In this document: piece after piece, positions 1 through 5,211 of the stretch
How the letters are laid out: every line of letters begins with the position of its first letter
How positions within the stretch are numbered: the first letter of the stretch is position 1
DNA from: an uncultured Lachnospiraceae bacterium
Lineage (GTDB): Bacteria > Bacillota_A > Clostridia > Lachnospirales > Lachnospiraceae
Assembly (NCBI GenBank): GCA_946630765.1
Contig: CAMOZF010000152.1
Span: 1-5,211, forward strand
Reading direction: 5' to 3'
DNA: 5,211 nucleotides
The notes under the pieces: model-generated
Seen by the model: only the letters and a program-made list of their open reading frames with translations
The model's database searches: none
Told to the model about the DNA's origin: nothing
Made by a program: the position numbers and the translations under genes

Positions 1-251
1 TGGAGGAAGTCGGGCTTCGGGTGAAGAACGTTACCGCGTGGAAAAACCAGCCCTGGCCGTTCACGTCGACGCTTCTTTTCGGCTTTTTCTGCGACCTTGA
101 CGGGGATGATACGATTACGCTTCAGGAAGACGAGCTTTCTGTCGCGGAGTGGGTGAACCGGGCTGATATGCAGGACCGTTCGGCAGATATCAGCCTGACG
201 AGCAATATGATGGAAGCCTTCCGGCTCGGGAAGGATCCGCGCAGCGTCTGA
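1..251 (+). CDS. nudC: NAD(+)/NADH diphosphatase, NudC-type Nudix hydrolase (C-terminal part only)
   Basis: The reading frame is open from the left edge (first whole codon at 3) to TGA at 249-251, giving 82 visible residues; the N-terminus lies outside the window. The fragment opens with EEVGL, which matches the end of the Nudix box (REUXEEXGU). About ten residues later comes NQPWPFTST (residues 15-23), a variant of the SQPWPFPxS signature that marks NADH pyrophosphatases among Nudix enzymes. A glutamate at residue 44 (DEL) falls where E. coli NudC has a catalytic glutamate, judging by an alignment from memory. Known role of the family: hydrolysis of NAD(H) to NMN(H) and AMP, and removal of NAD caps from RNA, in the cytoplasm. 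A GTG at 21 could be mistaken for a start, but the Nudix box residues upstream show the gene begins earlier. The signature differs from the consensus at two positions (N for S, T for P), which I take as ordinary variation. Confidence 0.9.
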   Translation, partial: EEVGLRVKNVTAWKNQPWPFTSTLLFGFFCDLDGDDTITLQEDELSVAEWVNRADMQDRSADISLTSNMMEAFRLGKDPRSV

Positions 252-291
252 AGCATAACACTGCGAAGCGGATAAAGGCAGGGAAAGAAAT

Positions 292-300
292 AAAGGAGGT
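292..300 (+). promoter_or_regulatory. Ribosome binding site of the UroD-like gene
   Basis: AAAGGAGGT is an almost perfect complement to the 3' end of 16S rRNA and lies 5 bases before the ATG at 306. It fixes that ATG as the start. The 54-base gap after the nudC stop shows no convincing promoter, so read-through from upstream is possible. Confidence 0.85.
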
Positions 301-305
301 ATCCT

Positions 306-1271
306 ATGGACAAACGAACACGCGTATTGAACGCAATGAACAAGCTTCCGGTGGATCACGTACCCTGCGGGTTCTGGTTCCATTTCGGAGGGAAAGAGGC
401 TCACGGCGAGGACTGTGTCCAGGCGCACCTGAAGTATTACCGGGAGACGGATCTGGACTTCATGAAGGTTATGTCGGATGGATTTTTCGCCTATCCGCTG
501 TCGTACAATGTGCAGAAATGCGAAGACTGGTACAAGCTTGCGCCGATCGGGAAAGACCATCCGTATATTAAGGACCAGGTCTGGCGTGCGAAAAGGCTCG
601 TTGAGGAAATCGGCAGCGAGCGCTGCATTTTCTACAATGTTTTCGCTCCGTTCTCCGCGATCCGTTTCGCAACAGACGATGCTTTTGTGATGGAATGCCT
701 GAAGGAGGATCCGAACGCGGTGCTGTACGCGCTCGATGTGATCGCCCAGGACCAGGCGCTCCTTTCCGAGCTTCTGATCCGTGAAGCCGGCTGCGACGGT
801 ATTTACTTCCCGGTGCAGGGCGGAGAATGGGACCGCTTTACGCCTGAGGAATACCACAAATATGTGTCGCCGTCGGAGCTGTATGTTCTGGAGCACGCAA
901 ACCGCTGGTCCGACAATAACATCCTGCACTGCTGCGGCTGGGCAGGCGACAAGAACAATCTTTCTCTGTGGAAGGATTACCCGGTGAAGTGCGTGAACTG
1001 GGCGGTTCATGTAGAAGAGGTCGGCCTTGAGGAAGGCCGGGTGCTTTTCGGCAACAAGGCCACGCTCGGCGGCTTCAAGACGCTCTGGGATGCCGACCAC
1101 GAAGAGGGCATTCTCTACGAGGGCACGAAGGAAGAGCTTCAGGAGTACACGAGAAATATGATTCTCGACCACGGCAAGATCGGCCTGCTTCTCGGCGGCG
1201 ACTGCACGATCAGCACGAAGCTTCCGTGGGAGCGGATCAAATGGGTTGTGGAAGCTGCAAGAAGCATCTGA
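306..1271 (+). CDS. UroD-superfamily protein, probably a zinc-dependent methyltransferase (MtaA/CmuA-like) rather than HemE
   Basis: This is a 321-residue soluble protein with a uroporphyrinogen decarboxylase (UroD, TIM-barrel) fold. Family-like landmarks are the opening MDKRTRVLNAMNKLPVDHVP, DLDFMKVMSDG (49-59), FTPEEYHKYVSP (178-189), HCCG (208-211) and LLGGDCTI (295-302). True HemE has an arginine-containing substrate signature (MRQAGR) near its N-terminus; the equivalent region here reads CGFWFHFGGKEAHG and lacks it. What is present is H208-X-C210 plus C300 in the GGDC turn. That is the His-X-Cys-Xn-Cys zinc pattern of corrinoid-protein methyltransferases such as MtaA, MtbA and CmuA. I infer a methyl-transfer or demethylation role with unknown substrate. 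No corrinoid-binding protein is encoded in the window. The next gene, an SDR protein, starts 26 bases downstream and is probably co-transcribed. The family assignment is firm; the reaction is not. Confidence 0.85.
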   Translation: MDKRTRVLNAMNKLPVDHVPCGFWFHFGGKEAHGEDCVQAHLKYYRETDLDFMKVMSDGFFAYPLSYNVQKCEDWYKLAPIGKDHPYIKDQVWRAKRLVEEIGSERCIFYNVFAPFSAIRFATDDAFVMECLKEDPNAVLYALDVIAQDQALLSELLIREAGCDGIYFPVQGGEWDRFTPEEYHKYVSPSELYVLEHANRWSDNNILHCCGWAGDKNNLSLWKDYPVKCVNWAVHVEEVGLEEGRVLFGNKATLGGFKTLWDADHEEGILYEGTKEELQEYTRNMILDHGKIGLLLGGDCTISTKLPWERIKWVVEAARSI

Positions 1272-1283
1272 TCTGAGCATTGT

Positions 1284-1290
1284 AAAGGAG
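1284..1290 (+). promoter_or_regulatory. Ribosome binding site of the SDR gene
   Basis: AAAGGAG ends 7 bases before the ATG at 1298, inside the 26-base gap after the UroD-like stop. It supports this start, and the short gap supports co-transcription of the two genes. Confidence 0.8.
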
Positions 1291-1297
1291 ATATTCT

Positions 1298-2326
1298 ATG
1301 AAATATTTATTTATCGGCGGCACTGGCAATATCAGTAAATACATCACGAAGGGACTTCTCGCTGCCGGTGAAACCGTGTATCTGGTCAACCGCGGCAACA
1401 GAAATGACGACCTCGAGGGCGACGTTCACTATATCACCGCGGACATCAATACTGACGAAGGCGTGGAAACGGTCCGGGAATATATTAAGGACATGAGCTT
1501 CGACGCGGTCGCCGACTATATCGTCTTCACGGTGGAGCAGGCGGAGCGTGACTTCAATCTGTTCAACGGAAAAACGAAGCAGTACCTGACCTTCTCGTCC
1601 GCGTCGGTGTATCAGACGCCGCCGGTGAGTCCCTACATTACCGAGGCGACGCCGCTGAAAAACCCGCTCTGGCTGTATTCCAGGAATAAGATCAAGATCG
1701 AGGAATACCTGATGCAGAAGTACCGGGAGTGCGACTTCCCGATCACGATTGTGCGCCCGAGCCACACCTACGGCGAAACCTATGTGCCGCTCGCGTTCCA
1801 CGGAAAGAATTCCTACAGCGTCCTTCAGCGGATGCTTCAGGGCAAGCCGGTCATCATCCCCGGCGACGGACGCTCCCTGTGGGTTGTCACGCACAGCTCG
1901 GACTTCGCGAAGGGCTGCATCGGACTTTTCGGCAATATTCACGCGATCGGCGAGACCTACCATATCACCACGGACGAGCTGGTGACCTGGGACCAGATCT
2001 ACCAGGTCGCGGCGGATACTCTGGGTGTCGAGCCGAAATTCATCCACGTCGCATCCGAGCTGATCGCGGCAACCTGGCCGGGCGGCGGACAGTGGGGGAA
2101 TCTGCTCGGCGACAAGTCGAACTCGGTGATCTTCGACAACAGCAAGCTGAAGCGCGTGGTGCCGGACTTTGTCTGCACGAAGCGGATGGATCAGGGCATC
2201 AGGGAATCCGTTCTGTACATGATGAGCCATCCGGAGCTTCAGATCGAGGATCCGGACTTCGATGCCTACTGCGACAAGCTGGCGGCGGGTGTTGAGAAGC
2301 TGAAAAACGAAATGCTTGGCGAATAA
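1298..2326 (+). CDS. NAD-dependent epimerase/dehydratase-like protein (extended/atypical SDR family)
   Basis: This is a 342-residue protein with a Rossmann fold, close to the usual length of extended short-chain dehydrogenases. The N-terminus MKYLFIGGTGNIS carries the nucleotide-binding loop (G7-X2-G10-X2-S13, with serine replacing the usual third glycine). NRG (31-33) after the second beta strand is where an NAD(P) ribose contact is expected. FSSASVY (99-105) holds the catalytic Ser/Thr region, Y127-SRN-K131 is the YxxxK active-site pair, and RPSHTYG (153-159) is the conserved Arg-Pro loop of sugar-nucleotide epimerases/dehydratases. IPGDGRSLWVVTHSSDFAKG (187-206) resembles the family's substrate-binding segment. 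The catalytic residues look intact, so an active oxidoreductase, epimerase or dehydratase is likely. The substrate cannot be read from sequence; a nucleotide sugar or a small polyol/keto compound are guesses. It is probably in one operon with the UroD-like gene upstream and is followed by a hairpin. Confidence 0.88.
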   Translation: MKYLFIGGTGNISKYITKGLLAAGETVYLVNRGNRNDDLEGDVHYITADINTDEGVETVREYIKDMSFDAVADYIVFTVEQAERDFNLFNGKTKQYLTFSSASVYQTPPVSPYITEATPLKNPLWLYSRNKIKIEEYLMQKYRECDFPITIVRPSHTYGETYVPLAFHGKNSYSVLQRMLQGKPVIIPGDGRSLWVVTHSSDFAKGCIGLFGNIHAIGETYHITTDELVTWDQIYQVAADTLGVEPKFIHVASELIAATWPGGGQWGNLLGDKSNSVIFDNSKLKRVVPDFVCTKRMDQGIRESVLYMMSHPELQIEDPDFDAYCDKLAAGVEKLKNEMLGE

Positions 2327-2342
2327 AATGACCAGCTGCGGA

Positions 2343-2365
2343 GGGCTTCCTTTACGAGGAAGCCC
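2343..2365 (+). terminator. Hairpin between the SDR and amidase genes, possible weak terminator
   Basis: GGGCTTCCT (2343-2351) pairs perfectly with AGGAAGCCC (2357-2365) around the 5-base loop TTACG, giving a 9-bp GC-rich stem 16 bases after the SDR stop. The bases after the stem (CCGGCTTT) hold only three Ts, so this is not a textbook intrinsic terminator. It could give partial termination or protect the 3' end of the upstream mRNA. It ends 8 bases before the Shine-Dalgarno of the amidase gene. Confidence 0.5.
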
Positions 2366-2373
2366 CCGGCTTT

Positions 2374-2378
2374 GGAGG
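2374..2378 (+). promoter_or_regulatory. Ribosome binding site of the amidase gene
   Basis: GGAGG lies 4 bases before the ATG at 2383 and 16 bases before the in-frame ATG at 2395. The spacing, though a little short, favours 2383. That start also gives the signal peptide its basic residues (MFKKM). Confidence 0.7.
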
Positions 2379-2382
2379 AAAA

Positions 2383-3876
2383 ATGTTCAAGAAAATGTGC
2401 ACGGCGGTGCTCGCGTCCTTCCTGATCCTGGCGCTTCTTTCAGGCTGTCAGAAGCCCGAAAAGCTCCCGGAAGAGACCACTGCACCGACCGAAACTGAGG
2501 AAGAATCGACGGCGGCTGAGACCGAAGAAGAAACTACGACAGCAGAAGAATCCACGGAAACAGTAGCATCCGAAACGCCCGCCGAAACCGAGACAGAGAC
2601 GGCGGCCGAAGAACCCGATCCCCGGCTCTCGGCGCTCGACAATTATGAAAACGTCTTCATTGTGACAGGGGAAGAGGGCGCCAATGTCCGCACACAGCCG
2701 AAGACCGATTCGGACATTCTCGGAATGGTTCCGTATCTCGGCGGCGGCGACGTCAAAGGCCGGGAAGGCGACTGGCTCAAGGTCGTCACCTGCGGACTCG
2801 ACGGCTATCTCTATGCACCGCTGGCCGTGACCGGCGAGGAAGCAAAAGCGCTTGCGGTGCAGCAGGTGCAGTGGGCCTGCGAGATGACCGAGGAGTCGGT
2901 CAATATCCGCGATGCCGCGTCTCTTGACAGCAACGTGATCGGAAGCGCCGCCCGCGGGCAGACCTTCAGGGTCACCGGGCTTCAGGGCGACTTTTTTGAA
3001 ATTGACTACAACGGGACCACGGCCTATGTGAGCCGTACGGTCTCGAAAGACCGATATATTCTGCAGGAAGCGCAGGTCTATGAGAAGACGCCTGCGGCGC
3101 AGGAAAATGCCGGGAGCGCGGAGGCGGAGAGTCCGTCTGCCGCCCAGAGCCCGGAACAGGCAGCGCCTGCGCCTCAGACGACGCAGGTGGTGGAAGCTGC
3201 GATGAATACCGGCTCTGCACCGCAGGCCGTCGTGCAGGGCAGCAACGGACTGACCGTCTGCATCGACGCCGGGCATCAGCAGCACGGCATGAGCGAGATG
3301 GAGCCCAACGGCCCAGGATCCACCGTGATGAAGGCCAAGCTGACCACGGGAACCGCCGGCTGCGCGACAGGCATTCCGGAATATCAGACGACGCTTGCCG
3401 TCGCCCTCCAGCTTCAGAATGAGCTTGCCGCAAGAGGCTACACGGTCGTCATGATCCGCACCACCAACGACTGTCCGGTCAGCAATGCCGAGCGCGCCGT
3501 GATCGCCAACGAGTACGGCAGCAGCTGCTTCCTGCGCATTCACTGCAATTCGGTCACCGACCCGAATGTCACCGGCGTGATCAGCTACGCACCGGCGCCC
3601 GGAAACCCCTACATGGATGCCGGAAACGTGGATCAGAGCAATGCCTTTGCCAATATCGTGAACGCGAAGACCTCGGAGGCGACCGGCGCCCAGAACCGCG
3701 GCATTATCCAGGACAACTCGATGACCGGCATCAACTGGTGCAAGGTCCCGGTATCGATCATCGAGATGGGCTTCAGTTCCAACCCGACCGAAGACCAGCT
3801 GATGAACGACCCCTCGTACCAGGCGAAGCTTGTCCAGGGCATGGCAAACGGCATCGACGCCTACTTCGGAAGATAA
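2383..3876 (+). CDS. Lipoprotein N-acetylmuramoyl-L-alanine amidase with two SH3-like domains
   Basis: This is a 497-residue exported peptidoglycan hydrolase that should cut the bond between N-acetylmuramic acid and L-alanine of the stem peptide. Residues 1-22 form a lipoprotein signal: basic MFKK, a hydrophobic core, then the lipobox LSGC with lipidated C22. Residues 30-80 are a Thr/Glu/Ala-rich low-complexity spacer. Two bacterial SH3-like repeats follow, at about 90-148 (core ANVRTQPKTDSDILG) and 170-222 (core VNIRDAASLDSNVIG). A second Ala/Pro/Gln/Glu-rich linker spans about 235-285. The amidase_3 domain fills 289-497. Expected zinc ligands are H298 (DAGHQ), E333 (PEY) and H387 (RIHCN), with catalytic E461 (IEMGF), so it looks active. 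NPTEDQLM (467-474) is typical of the C-terminal part. The exported part has eight cysteines besides the lipidated one. No promoter was recognised upstream. The next gene starts 13 bases after the stop, suggesting co-transcription. Confidence 0.93.
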   Translation: MFKKMCTAVLASFLILALLSGCQKPEKLPEETTAPTETEEESTAAETEEETTTAEESTETVASETPAETETETAAEEPDPRLSALDNYENVFIVTGEEGANVRTQPKTDSDILGMVPYLGGGDVKGREGDWLKVVTCGLDGYLYAPLAVTGEEAKALAVQQVQWACEMTEESVNIRDAASLDSNVIGSAARGQTFRVTGLQGDFFEIDYNGTTAYVSRTVSKDRYILQEAQVYEKTPAAQENAGSAEAESPSAAQSPEQAAPAPQTTQVVEAAMNTGSAPQAVVQGSNGLTVCIDAGHQQHGMSEMEPNGPGSTVMKAKLTTGTAGCATGIPEYQTTLAVALQLQNELAARGYTVVMIRTTNDCPVSNAERAVIANEYGSSCFLRIHCNSVTDPNVTGVISYAPAPGNPYMDAGNVDQSNAFANIVNAKTSEATGAQNRGIIQDNSMTGINWCKVPVSIIEMGFSSNPTEDQLMNDPSYQAKLVQGMANGIDAYFGR

Positions 3877-3878
3877 AT

Positions 3879-3882
3879 GGAG
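3879..3882 (+). promoter_or_regulatory. Ribosome binding site that sets the start of the 215-residue protein
   Basis: GGAG, directly after the amidase stop, ends 7 bases before the ATG at 3890. The same frame is open back to an ATG at 3830, inside the amidase gene, but that start would add 20 residues that are out-of-frame amidase sequence. The site at 3879 makes 3890 the better start. Confidence 0.65.
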
Positions 3883-3889
3883 AGCAGTC

Positions 3890-4537
3890 ATGGGATTATT
3901 TCGATCCAGAACAACGGTTCACGTCATGGGGAACCGTTCCGATGAAAGCGGCGCCGACGGGCGCTACAGAAAACAGGCCAGAGAGAATAAAAGACGTGAG
4001 AAGGAGAAGCTGAAAAACCTGGTGCTGGAGCCGAAAAGCACGGCGGAGCTCCGCGGCTATATTGAGGCAAAGTACAAGGTGAAGGAACTGGCACGGGACG
4101 ACGACCGCTTCCGGAATGCCTTCCTCGGTGTGAAGGCGCACCTCGTATTCCGCGACGCGCCGGAGCTTCTGAAAACGCCGGAATATCCGGAGCCGAACCA
4201 TCCGCCCGAATCCGAAAATGATCCGGACTATCTGGACTACAACGCCAACAAAGAGGCGCGGTACCAGGAGGCCCTCAGGGTTCCACGGGAGGATTTCCCG
4301 ATGCATTTGCATGTCTATAACATCCCGATCAATCAGGGGTCGCTTCCCGTTGCATGGCTCGAGGTTTACATCGAAACCGATCACGAATACCTGGCCTTCA
4401 AGGTGATCCGTCTCGAGTACGAGGAGCATTACTCGATCGACCGCACAATAGAGGACATCGTGCGCTTCTTCGGCGCGGGGCCGGACGATCAGGCAGCGGA
4501 TAATGAACGGTATCGGCAGTATCTGAACGCAGTATAA
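3890..4537 (+). CDS. Conserved-looking hypothetical protein, 215 residues, cytoplasmic
   Basis: I do not recognise this protein. It has no signal peptide or membrane segment. Residues 1-25 are short and polar. Residues 25-45 are strongly basic and likely helical (RYRKQARENKRREKEK). Residues 51-80 look like a mixed helical segment. Residues 97-125 are rich in Pro, Glu, Asp and Asn (for example EYPEPNHPPESENDPD) and are probably a flexible loop. From about 136 to 195 there is an ordered alternating pattern, MHLHVYNIPI, then PVAWLEVYIETD, then YLAFKVIRLEYEEHY, that suggests a beta sheet, followed by a helix (TIEDIVRFF). The tail is acidic and polar. It starts 13 bases after the amidase stop and is followed by a strong terminator, so it is probably the second gene of that transcript. 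A cell-envelope role is only a guess from position. The reading frame is supported by its ribosome binding site and gene-like composition. Confidence 0.75.
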   Translation: MGLFRSRTTVHVMGNRSDESGADGRYRKQARENKRREKEKLKNLVLEPKSTAELRGYIEAKYKVKELARDDDRFRNAFLGVKAHLVFRDAPELLKTPEYPEPNHPPESENDPDYLDYNANKEARYQEALRVPREDFPMHLHVYNIPINQGSLPVAWLEVYIETDHEYLAFKVIRLEYEEHYSIDRTIEDIVRFFGAGPDDQAADNERYRQYLNAV

Positions 4538-4549
4538 AGAATCAAGATG

Positions 4550-4580
4550 AAAACCCCGGCCGCGTTGCGGCCGGGGTTTT
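4550..4580. terminator. Bidirectional intrinsic terminator between convergent genes
   Basis: AAAACCCCGGCCGC (4550-4563) pairs perfectly with GCGGCCGGGGTTTT (4567-4580) around a GTT loop. The plus strand ends in TTTT and the minus strand likewise, so it can stop transcription from both sides. It lies 12 bases after the stop of the 215-residue gene and 33 bases beyond the stop of the minus-strand gene, which fits the convergent layout. Confidence 0.92.
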
Positions 4581-4613
4581 CATGACATGTTGGAGTCGCT
4601 CGGGATGACACGA

Positions 4614-5211
4614 TCAGCACAGAACCGGGGGTTCGTTTCGGACGTCGGAAAGGAGCTCGCGGAGCTTTTCCTGCGCCTCGCCGACAATCTGCAGATATAC
4701 ACCGCCCTCGCCGCCGTTTACGGCGCCGGAAGCGATGATGGTCGCTTCACAGCCGGTGAGGAGGCGGATCGCGTCCAGCTCGCAGAAGGCTTCACCGGGG
4801 GCGCGGAAGAGGCGAAGACCGGAGGCCTCCGGGTCATTGACAAGGCTTTCCAGGGCGTCAAGGTCGGTATCGACACGTTTCTCGACGCCGACGGGAAGGA
4901 TCAGCTTCGCGCGGCGCGCGGTGACGGCGCGGGCGGCTTCCATGATCGTTCCGCCGGTTTCGGCATTTCCGAGGAGGATTGCGGCCGTGCGGTTTGAGAG
5001 ATTCAGCGCGTTCGCGCCTTTGAAAATAATATCGCCGGCCTTCAGGGTCCTGCAGACCTCCGGCAGATCCTGCGGCGCGGAAAAGCGCGGGACGCCCTTT
5101 TCGATCACAAGGTCGCCGAGCTGCTCGCAGACCTGAAGCTTAGCGCCGGGCGGCAGCGCAACGCCTCTGTGGAAGGCCGGAAAATTGACACAGGGATCTG
5201 AACCGGTTTCT
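4614..5211 (-). CDS. Conserved-looking protein of unknown function (N-terminus beyond the right edge)
   Basis: The minus-strand frame is open from the right edge to TGA at 4616-4614, giving 198 visible residues. A GTG at 5108-5106 could be read as a start, but the frame continues upstream with plausible protein sequence (for example VNFPAFHRGVALPPG), so the gene most likely begins outside the window. It looks soluble. Glycine-rich, family-like motifs are GDIIFKGANAL (visible residues 59-69), LLGNAETGGTI (79-89), LILPVGVEKR (103-112), and IIASGAVNGGEGG (159-171) followed by a beta strand and a C-terminal helix. The order of strands ending in glycine turns suggests an alpha/beta nucleotide- or cofactor-binding fold. 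I have a vague memory of similar uncharacterised proteins in anaerobic Firmicutes but cannot name the family. It converges on the shared terminator and so is independent of the plus-strand genes here. Confidence 0.8.
   Translation of the reverse strand, partial: ETGSDPCVNFPAFHRGVALPPGAKLQVCEQLGDLVIEKGVPRFSAPQDLPEVCRTLKAGDIIFKGANALNLSNRTAAILLGNAETGGTIMEAARAVTARRAKLILPVGVEKRVDTDLDALESLVNDPEASGLRLFRAPGEAFCELDAIRLLTGCEATIIASGAVNGGEGGVYLQIVGEAQEKLRELLSDVRNEPPVLC

Noticed and set aside
237..271. Imperfect hairpin spanning the nudC stop codon (CCGCGCAG with CTGC-GAA-GCGG)
   Set aside because: The stem is bulged, the loop is long and no T-run follows, so it is not supported as a terminator.
252..291. 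Possible promoter for the UroD-like gene (GATAAA as a -10 box)
   Set aside because: No matching -35 element was found at a suitable distance, so the evidence is too weak to call.
1022..1039. Perfect 7-bp inverted repeat CGGCCTT / AAGGCCG inside the UroD-like gene
   Set aside because: It lies within coding sequence (VGLEEGR region), has no T-tract, and is easily explained by codon use.
1307..2230. A 307-codon open frame on the minus strand, antisense to the SDR gene
   Set aside because: The plus strand has intact SDR motifs and a ribosome binding site. The antisense product is low in recognisable structure.
2470..2625. Repeated GAA/ACC-type triplets in the amidase gene, as a possible tandem repeat
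   Set aside because: The units are irregular and simply encode a Thr/Glu-rich spacer; there is no fixed repeat length.
2440..3891. A 483-codon open frame on the minus strand, antisense to the amidase gene
   Set aside because: It mirrors the amidase codons, is rich in Arg, His, Leu and Val with no domain-like order, and the plus strand has clear lipobox, SH3 and amidase motifs. It is a shadow of GC-rich codon use.
4587..4997. 136-codon plus-strand open frame to the right of the terminator
   Set aside because: It overlaps the minus-strand gene, which has coherent motifs and a frame open to the window edge. The plus-strand frame lacks a good ribosome binding site and recognisable domains.

Overview
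The window looks like chromosomal DNA from a Gram-positive anaerobe of the class Clostridia, most likely a fairly GC-rich member of the Lachnospiraceae. The reasons are strong AGGAGG-type ribosome binding sites, a lipoprotein with SH3 repeats and an amidase_3 domain of the type I associate with gut Lachnospiraceae, and compact gene packing. This placement is an inference from protein style, not from a search.

Layout: the left edge (1-251, +) holds the C-terminal end of a NudC-type NAD(+)/NADH diphosphatase. A two-gene group follows: a UroD-superfamily protein (306-1271, +) and an NAD-dependent epimerase/dehydratase-like SDR protein (1298-2326, +), 26 bases apart and each with a good ribosome binding site. 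A 9-bp hairpin without a clear T-tract (2343-2365) separates them from a second group: a secreted lipoprotein N-acetylmuramoyl-L-alanine amidase (2383-3876, +) and an unrecognised 215-residue cytoplasmic protein (3890-4537, +). A perfect 14-bp bidirectional terminator (4550-4580) closes that group. On its far side, a convergent gene on the minus strand (4614 to beyond the right edge) encodes a conserved-looking protein of unknown function.

How the genes fit together: the UroD-like and SDR genes are probably co-transcribed and may act in one catabolic pathway. The UroD-like protein carries the His-X-Cys ... Cys zinc pattern of corrinoid-dependent methyltransferases (MtaA/MtbA/CmuA type) and lacks the N-terminal arginine signature of true HemE. 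It is therefore more likely a methyl-transfer or demethylation enzyme than a haem enzyme. The amidase acts on peptidoglycan outside the cell; its small downstream partner has no visible export signal. There is no gene-free stretch over 300 bases, and no mobile element, CRISPR array, tRNA or rRNA was seen. No clearly new multi-gene system is visible. The best leads are the UroD-like/SDR pair and the two unrecognised proteins.
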